This document shows positions 23,247 through 34,100 of a DNA stretch of 64,000 nucleotides, piece by piece (positions within the stretch are counted from its first letter, which is position 1; every line of letters starts with the position of its first letter). This DNA is from Prostheceraeus crozeri (Eukaryota; Platyhelminthes; Polycladida; Euryleptidae): NCBI GenBank assembly GCA_907163375.1, contig CAJQUW010001446.1, positions 744,001-808,000 on the forward strand. Reading direction: 5' to 3'. The translations under genes were made by a program, and so were the position numbers. Under the pieces are notes generated by a model. It saw nothing but the letters and a program-made list of their open reading frames with translations, had not been told where the DNA came from and did no database searches.

Positions 23247-23839
23247 TAGGCTGTACTCGTAATCGAGGAACGCACTCCCTTGAATTTCTGCAGATCCGTT
23301 AGTTAAAAAGGTAAAGAAAAAAGGAGCTTTTACTCGACGTTTAGGGTCCAGATCCTTCTTCATAGAGTATAAAACAGGCGCATATGACATGCTACGTGGT
23401 ATATGTATATGTTGGCTTATGTATATGTAAAAGATGAATAAAAATCTATATGGCGCGACCTGTGTTCTCCTACAAGCCAGCGAGCTCATGACGACGATTC
23501 ATAGATGGACATCTGTCCTGAATCATGCGAGCTTCTATCAAAGCAGTGTCAACCGTACTTCGCGCTCTCTGAAGGATATTCACATCGAAATCATCAAGGT
23601 CAACAGCAGTACAATCACGAAGATGCACACTCAATGCACGCTTACTGTCCTTATTCATAATACTCCGCTTATGTTCTTGATTCCTAATTTTGAAAGATCT
23701 TGAAGTTCTACCTATGTAACTAGCATTACAAATCCGACATTTAGACTCATAGACAACATTATAACTATTACAATTTATTTTTTGAGACAAACGATCACAC
23801 CGTTTGCAGTTGTTATGTTTTTTATTTTTATGTTTATTG
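23247..23839 (-). repeat. Left inverted arm of Penelope-like element 1
   Basis: This is the reverse complement of 24708-25297, including GIY-YIG coding and the 3' non-coding end. It pairs with the right arm to give a large potential hairpin with a loop of about 870 bp. Confidence 0.85.
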
Positions 23840-24559
23840 TCTTAGTTGATAAATTTCTATGTGGCGCGACCTGTACCGGTAGTAAAAAGAGAGAAGTTGG
23901 GTATGATGAAAGTGAGGCTTTCACTAATAATAGTGAATACTCGCTGCCTCAATCTTGCGTGAGTCTTCCTAAAAGGTCCTAGTTATCGTATTCCGCCAAA
24001 ACTTGATGACAGTTTTATTGACGATATGATATTAAACTTGGATAGATTAGCGTATAAATTGCGTTGGATTAATGTATTCGATACCTCGAGTTATGAACAA
24101 AATAATAGCAATAATTTCAATATGCCGTTTGAGCGCAATACGGATAGTTTTCCTAAGCATATGGATGAAGAATCAGAAAATATTCTTAATGCTTTCAAAT
24201 ATGAAGTCATAAAATTCTCAGCATATTCAACAATATAAATAAAGATGTTCAATTTACTTTAGAAATTCCACAAAATTGACTTAACTTTCTAGATTTGAGC
24301 ATCTCGATTAAAAACGATTGGGTTTCTTACAAGCACTATAGTAAGCCATTAACTTCATAACTCTCTACGCAAAGACAGCTGGATATCACATCATGTTAAA
24401 AGTAACTTCATAGAAAATACTCTGAACACAGCCGATGAAAGATGCAGTACGATAGCAGGTAAAACTGAAGCAATTCATAACGCTAACAAAAACTTAAGAA
24501 CAACGGTTTCAAAGAAAAAGATTTTAAACGGAAATCGAAGAATAGGAAGCGTCATTCCA

Positions 24560-25072
24560 ATGCAAGTAAAAATATTAATTTACCTGTCTTTCGTTAACGA
24601 TAGCTTAAACAGAAAAATTAATTCTCTGATTCGCAAATATAATCTCAATGTTCGTCTTGTTACTACTACCAGTCCTACATTGTCACGTTGTCTAAAGAGT
24701 CGCAATAAACATAAAAATAAAAAACATAACAACTGCAAACGGTGTGATCGTTTGTCTCAAAAAATAAATTGTAATAGTTATAATGTTGTCTATGAGTCTA
24801 AATGTCGGATTTGTAATGCTAGTTACATAGGTAGAACTTCAAGATCTTTCAAAATTAGGAATCAAGAACATAAGCGGAGTATTATGAATAAGGACAGTAA
24901 GCGTGCATTGAGTGTGCATCTTCGTGATTGTACTGCTGTTGACCTTGATGATTTCGATGTGAATATCCTTCAGAGAGCGCGAAGTACGGTTGACACTGCT
25001 TTGATAGAAGCTCGCATGATTCAGGACAGATGTCCATCTATGAATCGTCGTCATGAGCTCGCTGGCTTGTAG
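24560..25072 (+). CDS. GIY-YIG endonuclease domain of Penelope-like element
   Basis: This 170-codon frame contains NVVYESKCRICNASYIGRTS and RSFKIRNQEHKRS. The GIY-YIG nuclease core has the VVY/YIG pair, catalytic Arg in IRNQEH, and a Cys-x2-Cys insertion typical of Penelope. The C-terminal block runs EARMIQDRCPSMNRRHEL to a stop. The domain nicks target DNA to prime reverse transcription. The ATG at 24560 is probably not a native start; in a full element this is the end of one long RT-endonuclease protein. The inverted copy at 23790-23470 (minus strand) codes the same 106 residues without changes, so the duplication is recent or has been homogenised. Confidence 0.85.
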   Translation: MQVKILIYLSFVNDSLNRKINSLIRKYNLNVRLVTTTSPTLSRCLKSRNKHKNKKHNNCKRCDRLSQKINCNSYNVVYESKCRICNASYIGRTSRSFKIRNQEHKRSIMNKDSKRALSVHLRDCTAVDLDDFDVNILQRARSTVDTALIEARMIQDRCPSMNRRHELAGL

Positions 25073-25174
25073 GAGAACACAGGTCGCGCCATATAGATTT
25101 TTATTCATCTTTTACATATACATAAGCCAACATATACATATACCACGTAGCATGTCATATGCGCCTGTTTTATA

Positions 25175-25209
25175 CTCTATGAAGAAGGATCTGGACCCTA
25201 AACGTCGAG
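25175..25209 (+). ncRNA. Degenerate hammerhead-ribozyme-like motif in Penelope-like element 1
   Basis: CTC...GAG can form stem I. TGAAGA matches the UGANGA part of the core, AGG/CCT can form stem II, and AAACGTC matches the conserved end. The core C before UGA and the G of GAAAC are both changed, so cleavage is doubtful. The inverted arm has the same motif at 23333-23367 on the minus strand. It is interpreted by comparison with the better motif at 39580-39615. Confidence 0.4.
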
Positions 25210-25660
25210 TAAAAGCTCCTTTTTTCTTTACCTTTTTAACTAACGGATCTGCAGAAATTCAAGGGAGTGCGTTCCTCGATTACGAGTACAGCCTATAAAC
25301 GTGATAATAGTATGCGGAAATGCACCCTGTCATTCAAAAGTCGACCAAATCACCTCAGAGTAACTGTTCTGAGATTACTGTAGCTCCATATTCTCCCATG
25401 TTGAACCCGATAGAGAGCATCTGGAGTAAAGTGAAGGCAATGGTAAAGAGAACTTTGGGGAATCCTTCAACAACTGTTGCAACAATTCCCATGGTGAACA
25501 ACGGTTGAGACTGTTGGAAGAGATTGTTGCTTCAGCGTTAGGTAATATAGCGTCTCAGCAAGACTGCATGAGATGCATTGACCACTCTGTGTCCTTCTAT
25601 CCTCTCGCTTTGGACATGCAAGATATGTTACGAGTCAATGCTCAATATTTTCAATTATCA

Positions 25661-27490
25661 TGAAAGTAATGCTTTCATCTGGAAAGTGATTCAATTTGCA
25701 TGGCTATAGTTAATGATAATCTTAACCTTGTGTGTGCAATATCAAGTCTAATTATCCGGCAGAACAAACAGGTATAGGGAAATGCTAAGCTCTGCCACAC
25801 GAAACTAACATATTATGAGCAATTACTACATTATCAGGGAGGCAGTTTTTAGCAACTGATAAACTGAACGATAATAATGAAATCAAATATTAAAAGCAAA
25901 TAAAATTGATACCAATATCGATGCTCATTAGCTATTCCAAAAATTGTTCGTTAAGAAGTTGATGATAAAATTTGGTGATAAACCGAAAATTTGCAATAGC
26001 TTTTCTTTTCCCACCTTAACAGATTTTAACATTTAAGACAGATCCAACAAGTTTACATGTGCAATAGTTTGTAGGCATATAAGACAAAATTGTTCTTTAT
26101 CAAATTGATAAGCAATTTGTGCATCAGTAAAGTGAACGATATTATGATGTCAATACATTTCATTATCATTGTCTTTATTCTGTCAAGTTGTCTTTATTCT
26201 GCTTTTATCATTTTCATGAGCTTTTTTATTCAATACTTAAATGTTACATGTTTATTTAGATAGTGCTGTTGAAATTAATGTTACGTGGACTGAATTTGAA
26301 ATTATGAAATCGGAAATTAATCTTACCATAGCTGAATTAATGTCATAGCCTCTGAAATATATCTTACCACGGCTGAAATAAATATCATTGCATCTGAAAT
26401 ATAATCAACATTTACTGAAATTAAAAGTGAGATATCTGAACTAATCTTACCTTGGCTGAAATTAATCTTGAAATTGAAATTAAAATGCAGGTTTCCTCGA
26501 TTTCATGAGGTGACAGATTACAGTGCATGTGATTGAAATACTGATCAAATATCCATCGCAACAACGCCAATTGAATCATTATATAAAATAAGACATATCA
26601 AATTGATAATTTTGTCAATTGTACATTTTATGTTTCACGCAAGGTTTGGAAACATAAAACAGGGAAATTGATGAGTTGCGGAAAGTCCGGTGATGGTTTT
26701 GGGGCTGTAAGACATCGCATGACGCAATGAGTAAAGAAAATAATTTCAGAAAGCAGTTCTCGTTATGATTATGAATAGAGTGCTTGATTAAACATGGCAT
26801 TTTTCAAGTTTTAGGTTGCTTCCGATCTAAGGGATGACAGCAAGAGATAGTTCCCTTTTTCAAGCAATCAATTGAAAGTGGATTTCCTAAACAATCAATT
26901 AATTTAAATTCATTTCATTACATTTTATTATCATTATCTACTACTGTAGAAAATATTTTATCTAGACGTCGACCAAACTTTCAAGTCAGAGGGCTTGCCG
27001 GAACTATTTATCGTACTTTCTCGAACATGGTCGTCTTTTGTGTCATTCACTCGGATCGAGTTTTGAGTGTTTCATCGTTCCAACATTCAGTGGCCTACCT
27101 GATGGTGCTATATAGCTACATGGACATCATTTTTATCATTCCTGTAAATGAGACCGAAGCGTTTGTGAGGCTGCACCTCATTCGGTCGTTTCCCAAGAAG
27201 TCGCTCCTCTGTCTTGATTACATAATATTAACTGTCAAATTTCAACGACTGCCCTTCCCATTCAGTTTCTATAAACGTGCCACTCAATCGCTTCGATGAT
27301 AGAATGATTGATGACAGCTCATTTGACGAAGTTTGACAGCAAAAGTACGTCTAAAGGTGTTAAATAACAAAACATTTTGATATTTTGATGAAGTTACAGG
27401 ATCAAATATCATTGATAGCGATGAGCTGTCAGTGTTGGATATTATCCAATTAATGTTTGCAATCTATGCAATATACATATAAGACTTCAA
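25661..27490. other. Gene-free stretch
   Basis: I see no gene here. It includes a degenerate tandem block at 26290-26475 and otherwise AT-rich sequence up to the MULE start. Confidence 0.45.
26290..26475. repeat. Degenerate tandem repeat (CTGAAATTAATCTTACC)
   Basis: Units resembling CTGAAATTAATCTTACCATGG recur about every 40-45 bp, at roughly 26320, 26350, 26395 and 26440-26465, with much drift. No reading frame or known element is associated. Confidence 0.5.
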
Positions 27491-29330
27491 ATGAAGTTGA
27501 AGAAAGATCATAATAATAAACTAAACTTCTTAACGCCACCTACGAAATACATCGAGAGTCGAAAAGCTGCTCGCTTAATTTACTTTGAAGGCTATCTTTT
27601 CAAGAAAAGCAAAGTCAACCAAAATGGCGATATTGTATGTGTTTGTCGACGATCGTCATGTAAAGTCCGTGGAAAAATATCGTCCGATAAGTTCATGAAA
27701 ACCTCGACGTTTGATCATGAACATGCCTGTGAAGTGGAAGAAGTTGAGGTGATGAAAAGCCTCAACGCAGCCATCAAAAGTTCTGTTGAGCAGCCAACAA
27801 CGTCGATGAAGAGACTATACTCCGTGGCTTTTTCAGGCGAGCCAGACAACGATGCAATCATACCCCCATTCAAATGATTAAAGTCATCGATGTACAGGAA
27901 TCGTGCAGAACGCCTTCCGAAGCAACCCAGAACATTGGAAGAAATGAATCTTTCAGGAGAGTGGAGACTTACGAAATCAGACGCTGATTTCTTGCGAATC
28001 GACGATGGTGATCAGAACAGGATTTTGGTGTTTTTCACTATTCCTTTTCTGCGCATCATGACTACAGCAACAGACATTTACATGGATGGGACATTTCATG
28101 TTGCGGCAAACTTGTTTTACCAAGTTTATATAATCTACGCCTATGTCTTCGAAAGCATGATCCCGATTTGTTACGCGTTGCTACCCGACAAGTCTGAGGA
28201 AACCTACAAGAGACTGTTTAAGATGATTATACAGAAAGCATCACAGTATAATCTTGAAATACGACCGTCTATAATTCAAGTTGACTTTGAAAAAGCAGTA
28301 TTAAACACTATTAAGCACTGCTTTCCGCAATCGTCTATTCGTGGATGTTATTTTCATTACACGCAATCTATTGGGCGTGGAGTACAGCGCTACGGACTTA
28401 CAACGAGCTATCGAGAAGACAATAATGTAAGAGAGGTGGTTCGCCGAGCCCTGGGATTGCCGTTCCTTCCCACAGATAGAATCGACGAGGTATGGGAACA
28501 GGTTATTGCTGAGTGTCCCGAAAGTTGTCAAGAGTTCGTCGACTGTGTAACCAGCACTTACGTGGATGATATCGAGGCCATGTTCTCTCGGTAGACCTGG
28601 TGTCATTTTGATAATGACTGCGGTATACGGACGAACAACGCTCTTGAAAACCGAAATGGAAAACTACGAAATGTAAGTCGAAATGTATGTAATTTATTAC
28701 TTGTATTCAGTAGAAACATGTCATTGCGACCGTTTCACAAAATGTTTCAAGTAGATGAGAGATATCTTACCTTAATAACATTTTATGAAGGATTTGTAGT
28801 AAATTCGCTGACATTCAGCTTTGTATTCTGCACTGTCAAGCTATGTTACCTTAGTTTTTTGTAGGCCTATTATAACTATGTATTGTTTATACACAACAGC
28901 TTTCTCAACAGATGTTTGATACCCAACTGTAATGTTTTATCATTGATAGTCATATTGATTATCATGTTATATATGAATATCAAGTTACATATCATATCAT
29001 AAAATTATTTTGACTTTTGATTATTTGCAGATTTTCCATCAACACCCAAATATCTACCGATTTATTGAATGCCTGAAGGAGGTTCAGGCAGAGGAGGAGG
29101 CAAATGTTCGCATGCTTCGCTCTGGCATTTCGCCCTCAAGACAGAGAAGGAGGTACGTACACAAAGGCAACATCGCGGTTGCAGCGCCTGAAGACCAATT
29201 TCCTGGCTGGAGAGCTCAGCGCTTGGGACTACTGTGGATACTGCAGTACAGCATCGTGTTCACAAAAGAAGTAAATTTACAATTCTTTTATTCAATAAAT
29301 GTGTTATACGATACTAATTTCGTGCTTTGA
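27491..29330 (+). pseudogene. FLYWCH + MULE-type DDE transposase gene with intron, two in-frame stops
   Basis: The frame from 27491 encodes a FLYWCH-like zinc module (YIESRKAARLIYFEGYLF, CRRSSCKVRG, HEHAC), then a MULE domain. The latter has IYMDGTFHVAA (first Asp), IIQVDFEKAV (second Asp) and GCYFHYTQSI. The same frame is interrupted by TGA at 27875 and TAG at 28592 yet reads coherently on both sides (PPFK/LKSSMYRNRAERLP and AMFSR/TWCHFDNDCGIRTNN). It then meets a donor GTAAGT at 28673. An acceptor TTTGCAG at 29030 resumes in phase 0 with IFHQHPNIYRFIECLK. Such genes are usually MULE transposons, sometimes domesticated. Here two nonsense codons argue for a recent pseudogene. No terminal inverted repeats were found. 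Confidence 0.8.
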
Positions 29331-30231
29331 ATTTTTTATCTGGAATACTGGAATTACTTTAATGGTTTAAATATGATGAAAGTAACAATAGTTTCTTACA
29401 AAAAAAAGAGTATACTATCAAAAGAATCTCATCATCTCGGTACACCTTCATGCTGAGCAATAACAGTGATAAGCGCGTAGAAAGAACAAAGGAGAGATGA
29501 TGCGATAACGCTCAAACCAGCATGACACCAATTAGGAAAAGGGGACTGAATGGAACTTCTGAAACTTGGGGTGACGGAGTGGGAAGAGACGGACTAGGAA
29601 GGGACTGAGTGGGAAGCGATCCAGTGAGATGTCACCGTTTGTGAAGGCCGCACTCACATTGTCATCAAAATTGATGCAATGCAAGCAATAAGGAAATTAG
29701 TCTAATTCAAAAAATGGATTTTTTGGAGAAGACAATATTTCATGTTCATAAGGGTTCGCTTACATGTGCAACTTTATTGCTGACAGTTTTCGATCCATGA
29801 GTCAGAAAAAATGGACAAACAATGGAAGCAAAAGCACACCTTCAATAATCGTGATTCGTGCGTCATCAAGCAGTCCTGACAATAAAATTCAAAATTCAAG
29901 ACTTTTTATTTACAAATTGGATAACGTTTATGTGTACAGGGTTCAGATGGAAAAGTATGCAAGGATATTCAGATGATTGTCTGAAAAGATTAATGTATTT
30001 CCAAAGTATTTACAAGTGGGATTCTATAGTAGCAAAAATGTGCCAATATACAAATTATGAATGCCTGGAAGATGAGGATGTAGCGTATCAATAAATCCTA
30101 AGCAGCTTTTCTGGTGAAGTTCAACAAGTTTTAATTTGCACGGCAAAGAATTTTAATATCAATTAATATCAGGTATTTAATCATCGATTATTTTAGTCCA
30201 CTCAACTATCACACCATTAATAAGTTTATGT
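29331..30231. other. Repeat debris
   Basis: There is no gene here. From 29755 a block starting GGTTCGCTTACATGTGC with CAACTTTATTGCTGACA matches the left arm of the Harbinger-like element at 40787, so it is a solo arm of that family to about 29890. A GGGACTGAGTGGGAAG-type imperfect repeat lies at 29540-29625. Confidence 0.5.
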
Positions 30232-30400
30232 GGAGAGCCGGTCAATATCATATGAAGATCATACAGATATGCAAGGAAACAATATATACCAGTATATTAC
30301 AGTTATAATTATGAGTAGACAGCAAAGGTCTCACCTGTAATCAAATTGACAACACAAACTCAAGTAAAGTTGCATGAATACAGCAATTGACCGGCTCTCC
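30232..30400. mobile_element. 169-bp palindromic MITE
   Basis: GGAGAGCCGGTCAAT starts at 30233 and its exact complement ends at 30400. The interior is AT-rich without coding. A matching target duplication is not clear, so the superfamily is not assigned. Confidence 0.6.
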
Positions 30401-30889
30401 GAAAGTTGATTACATCTTCAAGCGTCACAGACAATCAAATGGGAAGACACCATCATTGCAATGTATTTTATCAGACTTCGTGAACACCAATTACTTCATA
30501 TCGATTTTGCATTGCATTCATCGAATTATCAAGTCAGATATATATAAGACAAATGATTCAACTGTTGTTCTTAGCATTCCTAATACCATTGGCTTCATTT
30601 TGATATTGTATCATTCATAGATATTGATGCATTCCATTTTAGCACAGAAATCGAATTTTGTCAAATTTGATAGGAAAGGTGACACACTTGTGCTCACCTC
30701 ATATGCTGGACATTCAACAAATAAATGGAACATGGTTTCTACATAGCCAGTGTTACATTGTCTACATGCTCAATCTTCGTATATTTCTTTAATTCTATAG
30801 CTTCCAGTTCTTATTTGACGATCGTGATTTCCAGATCTATATTTTAATAAAATGCTGACTTCATTCGGCAAATCTAAATTTAAACAATT

Positions 30890-31128
30890 TGTAAGTAAAA
30901 ACGCGAATTCCAAATAGCAAAGACGCACTTTATTTGCAGACGTGGATATTTATACCTGTATAACAATGGCATAAAACAACTCACGAAACATGCACAATAA
31001 TGAAATGTTATTATCATGAAACGTCACCAGATCACTTGATAATAGGATGTCAGGCATGCGGTCGAGAGTCGGATTGCTATGTCCTAAGACAGTGAACAAT
31101 AGAGAATTAGAAATACAACACGCTCACA
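30890..31128 (-). repeat. LTR (3' side of element)
   Basis: This 239-bp direct repeat has TG...CA ends and appears identical to 34832-35070. Confidence 0.9.
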
Positions 31129-31196
31129 CGCTCCCTAGTTTCTTAAGAAACTAATATACAAAAGTATATATTATATACGAAACAATATAAGGTCTG

Positions 31197-34100
31197 CTAT
31201 CTGTAATCAACGACATGGTCACCTTGAAAAATAGGTCTTTTAGTCACGCGACTACTCCTTCGGGGTACCGCCTCAGAATCAATTTCGACATCGCTATCAT
31301 TCGTCAAAGAGCAGTATTTCGTTTCTAAGCCGACTTCGGTAGATTCCCTGCAATAAGGTACCAGTCTTAAATGCGATACATGACGAGAGACATTTATATC
31401 ATCTAACTCAACTGAAACACTCGAAATGATTTTTGTCACGACGTGTGGACCGCTCCAAACGTCATCACATCGGGAGGAAGGAGGCTTAAGAAAAACTTTA
31501 TCGCCAACAAGAAAAGGATTACGGTCTTTATCAAAGTAATTATCGTTTACCTCGTAATTCAATTTGGGTCGTTCTATCTCAATGCGATCAGCTGTAACAT
31601 CCGGCTTTCTAGACTTCGCACAGAAAACTAATTCGTAAGGTGTTGAATCGTTTTTACCTTTTGTATTATTAACCCAGAAAACGGCCTCTGCGAGGGATTT
31701 TCCTGTACGCTTTACGGTTCTCTTAACGGTACGATGAACCCGCTCAACCACCGAGTTTCCCTGGGGCCTATAAGCGGAAGTCAAGACCTGTTGAACTTTC
31801 CACTTATCTAACAGCTCATTAAACTCGCGGCTACGGAAAACTGTCCCGTTATCACTCATTATGTACGCTGGGGGACCAAATTCTGCGAAGATCTGTTCAA
31901 TGTTGAAAGCTATCTCAGTGGAGGATTCATTTCTTAAGCTACGCCAGATTGTAAATCTGGAAGCAGTATCGATAACGGATAAATAAGGTCTACCGTCTAC
32001 ATGAGTTACATCAGTGCCTAAAACTTCCCAAACATTATTCGCGGATATCGATCCTTTGTCCCAACTAAAGCGATTCGAAGGGTCTATGCGGGTACAAGTT
32101 GCACAATCGCCAATGACGGCCTTAATATCAGATTTTGAAACGGATTTATTTTTATACCGCTCTTTACATAATTCATATGTTCGATTCGTGCCAAAATGGT
32201 TGATTTCATGAACAAACTTGATGTCAGCGTAATCAACGCTATCTAGTTTCTCCCTGACCCATGAATTAGGCACTCTAGTCAATGAATCTGCTTTGTTTAA
32301 ACTTGACTCAATCCAAACGACCTGTACTGCCAACTGTTCCTCACGGATAATGTCTGAAATAATATTAAGTCTACGCTTAATCAAAACTTCTGCGAGTGCA
32401 CGAGTCTTAACATTTCTTGTCTTATGAATAACAGATTGCAACCATCTATAAACTGAGATGGAGTCAGTTTTGATCGTAATGTCCCTCTTACCCCATTTTA
32501 AGGCAAGATTCAGGCCTTTGATAGCTGCGTCTAATTCAGACCGGTTTATATGCGTAGCATCATCCTTCGGGCGCAGCCAAGCCGCATCCTCGACCACCTG
32601 ACCTTCAACCTCTAAATAAACCCCGTAGGCTAGAGAACTGGAGTCAGTCCAGACCGTGATTGGAGCTTTAGGATCAACCTCCCACATGCCTCCGACAGGG
32701 TCAGACACTTTCAGTCGAACATCTATTTCTCGAATCAAACTCATTATTTTTTCCGAAACTGGGTCATCCCACCTAGTATGATCTTCGGCAGTGCACCGCT
32801 GTACAAACGCGCAGGCGACTCGAAGCCATCCCGCCACGGGGTAATGTCCTAAACATTCTCCTATGTACTTATGTGCTTCACGCCGCGTAAGAATGTTAGC
32901 TATTAAGGGCAGAGAACCGTCTCTGCGCCATCTCAACCCTGAGTCCACACATAGTCCCAGTAATCTAACGTCTCCTTTACCAACTTTTTGTGACTCTTTT
33001 GTTATAAGGCCCCAATTATTCAGATGGGACCTGACCTTTTCGCATGAGACAACCGATTCAGAGACATATATATCGTCAATGTAACTAGAAGTACCTTCCT
33101 TGATTTTCTGGTCACCCTGCAATACTCGTGTAACTATAGCTGTCATTATTTTTGGGGCTGAGGCCAAGCCGAAACCAAGCCTCGTCAACAGAAAGTCACT
33201 TCCTTTCCACCTAACAGCTTGGTATGCCCATAAACTCGGATCAATTTCTACCTGTAGATAGGCACGCTTCAAATCAATAATAGAACACTTAGGCCCCAGT
33301 TGCCGCCACTGACGCAACGTGTCAGCACAAGTAGGAGTAGCTTCAGCAGTATGAGACTCAATGGATTCGTTTAAACTTCTATAGTCCAAGACAGGGCGAA
33401 CTTTAACGGTATCGCCCTTCTGCTGACGCACAGCAATAATCGGTAAGTACCTTTTTATTTTCCCATGGAAACTTACGTCATGCCTTACTAATATGCCCTC
33501 ATTAATCCAGTCATTTATTTCAGCATCACACGGTGATTTATCCTGCTCATCGATAATATTATACGGTATCTTACAATCGGATCCTGGTTCTAAATTTTGT
33601 CTCCAATTCCACCTTACGCACCATCTACTTCCATTAAAAGTAGCAACAAAATCCTTATCATGAATATCATCACTATGCAATACCGAAACTACAGGCCCTT
33701 TACTATAGGGAAAATCTACTTTTAGCTCAGTACCTGGACGTACGCGTGGATGTAATATTAAACCCGTTCTCTCAAATACATTCGAACCCAAAATGATATC
33801 AATACCAGTAGGTAGATCAGTTTCTAAGACTACATATGCATTAATGGGTCCCAGCTCTTCATTATTATCAGTTATCACACTACTCAAAACAACATACGTA
33901 TACGCACATACATTATGCCTACCAAAAGATTGAAGACTAATGTAGGACCTAGACCGACTCTCATTCCCAACCACATGCTCACCAATGACAGAAGTCACAG
34001 ATCCAGTGTCGATCAGCGCGTTCATCCTTTGCCCATTGACATTCATTGGACGTGAGATTTGTGCACCGGTGATTTCCGTCGCCGCAGCCATGCTCGCACT

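Larger units (their letters stand above)
23213..25297 (+). mobile_element. Penelope-like element 1, internally deleted, with inverted terminal arms
   Basis: It is flanked by a 12-bp duplication AACGTGATAATA (23201-23212 and 25298-25309). About 590 bp at the right end (24708-25297) is repeated inverted at the left (23247-23839), including most of the GIY-YIG reading frame. Left of the inverted arm there is a unique 34-bp tail (23213-23246), a hallmark of Penelope termini. Between the arms the N-terminal RT region (DDMILNLDRLAYKLRW near 24020) runs into the C-terminal RT region near 24240-24560, so the catalytic RT core is lost. The element is therefore a dead copy. Confidence 0.85.
22630..25660 (+). 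pseudogene. IS630/Tc1-superfamily transposase fossil, split by a Penelope-like element
   Basis: Coding traces run from about 22650 to 23212 and resume at 25298. The left part ends TTKRGSFKSDNFNDWLK...DLNNVII. After the insertion it continues VCGNAPCHSKV, then VAPYSPMLNPIESIWSKVK and LEEIVASALGNIASQ. These are the second and third catalytic blocks of the DDE fold that cuts and joins transposon ends. The second-block Asp is read as Gly (GNAPCHS instead of DNAPCHS), while the Glu of NPIE is kept. Several stops and frame changes show long decay before the insertion. Confidence 0.7.
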
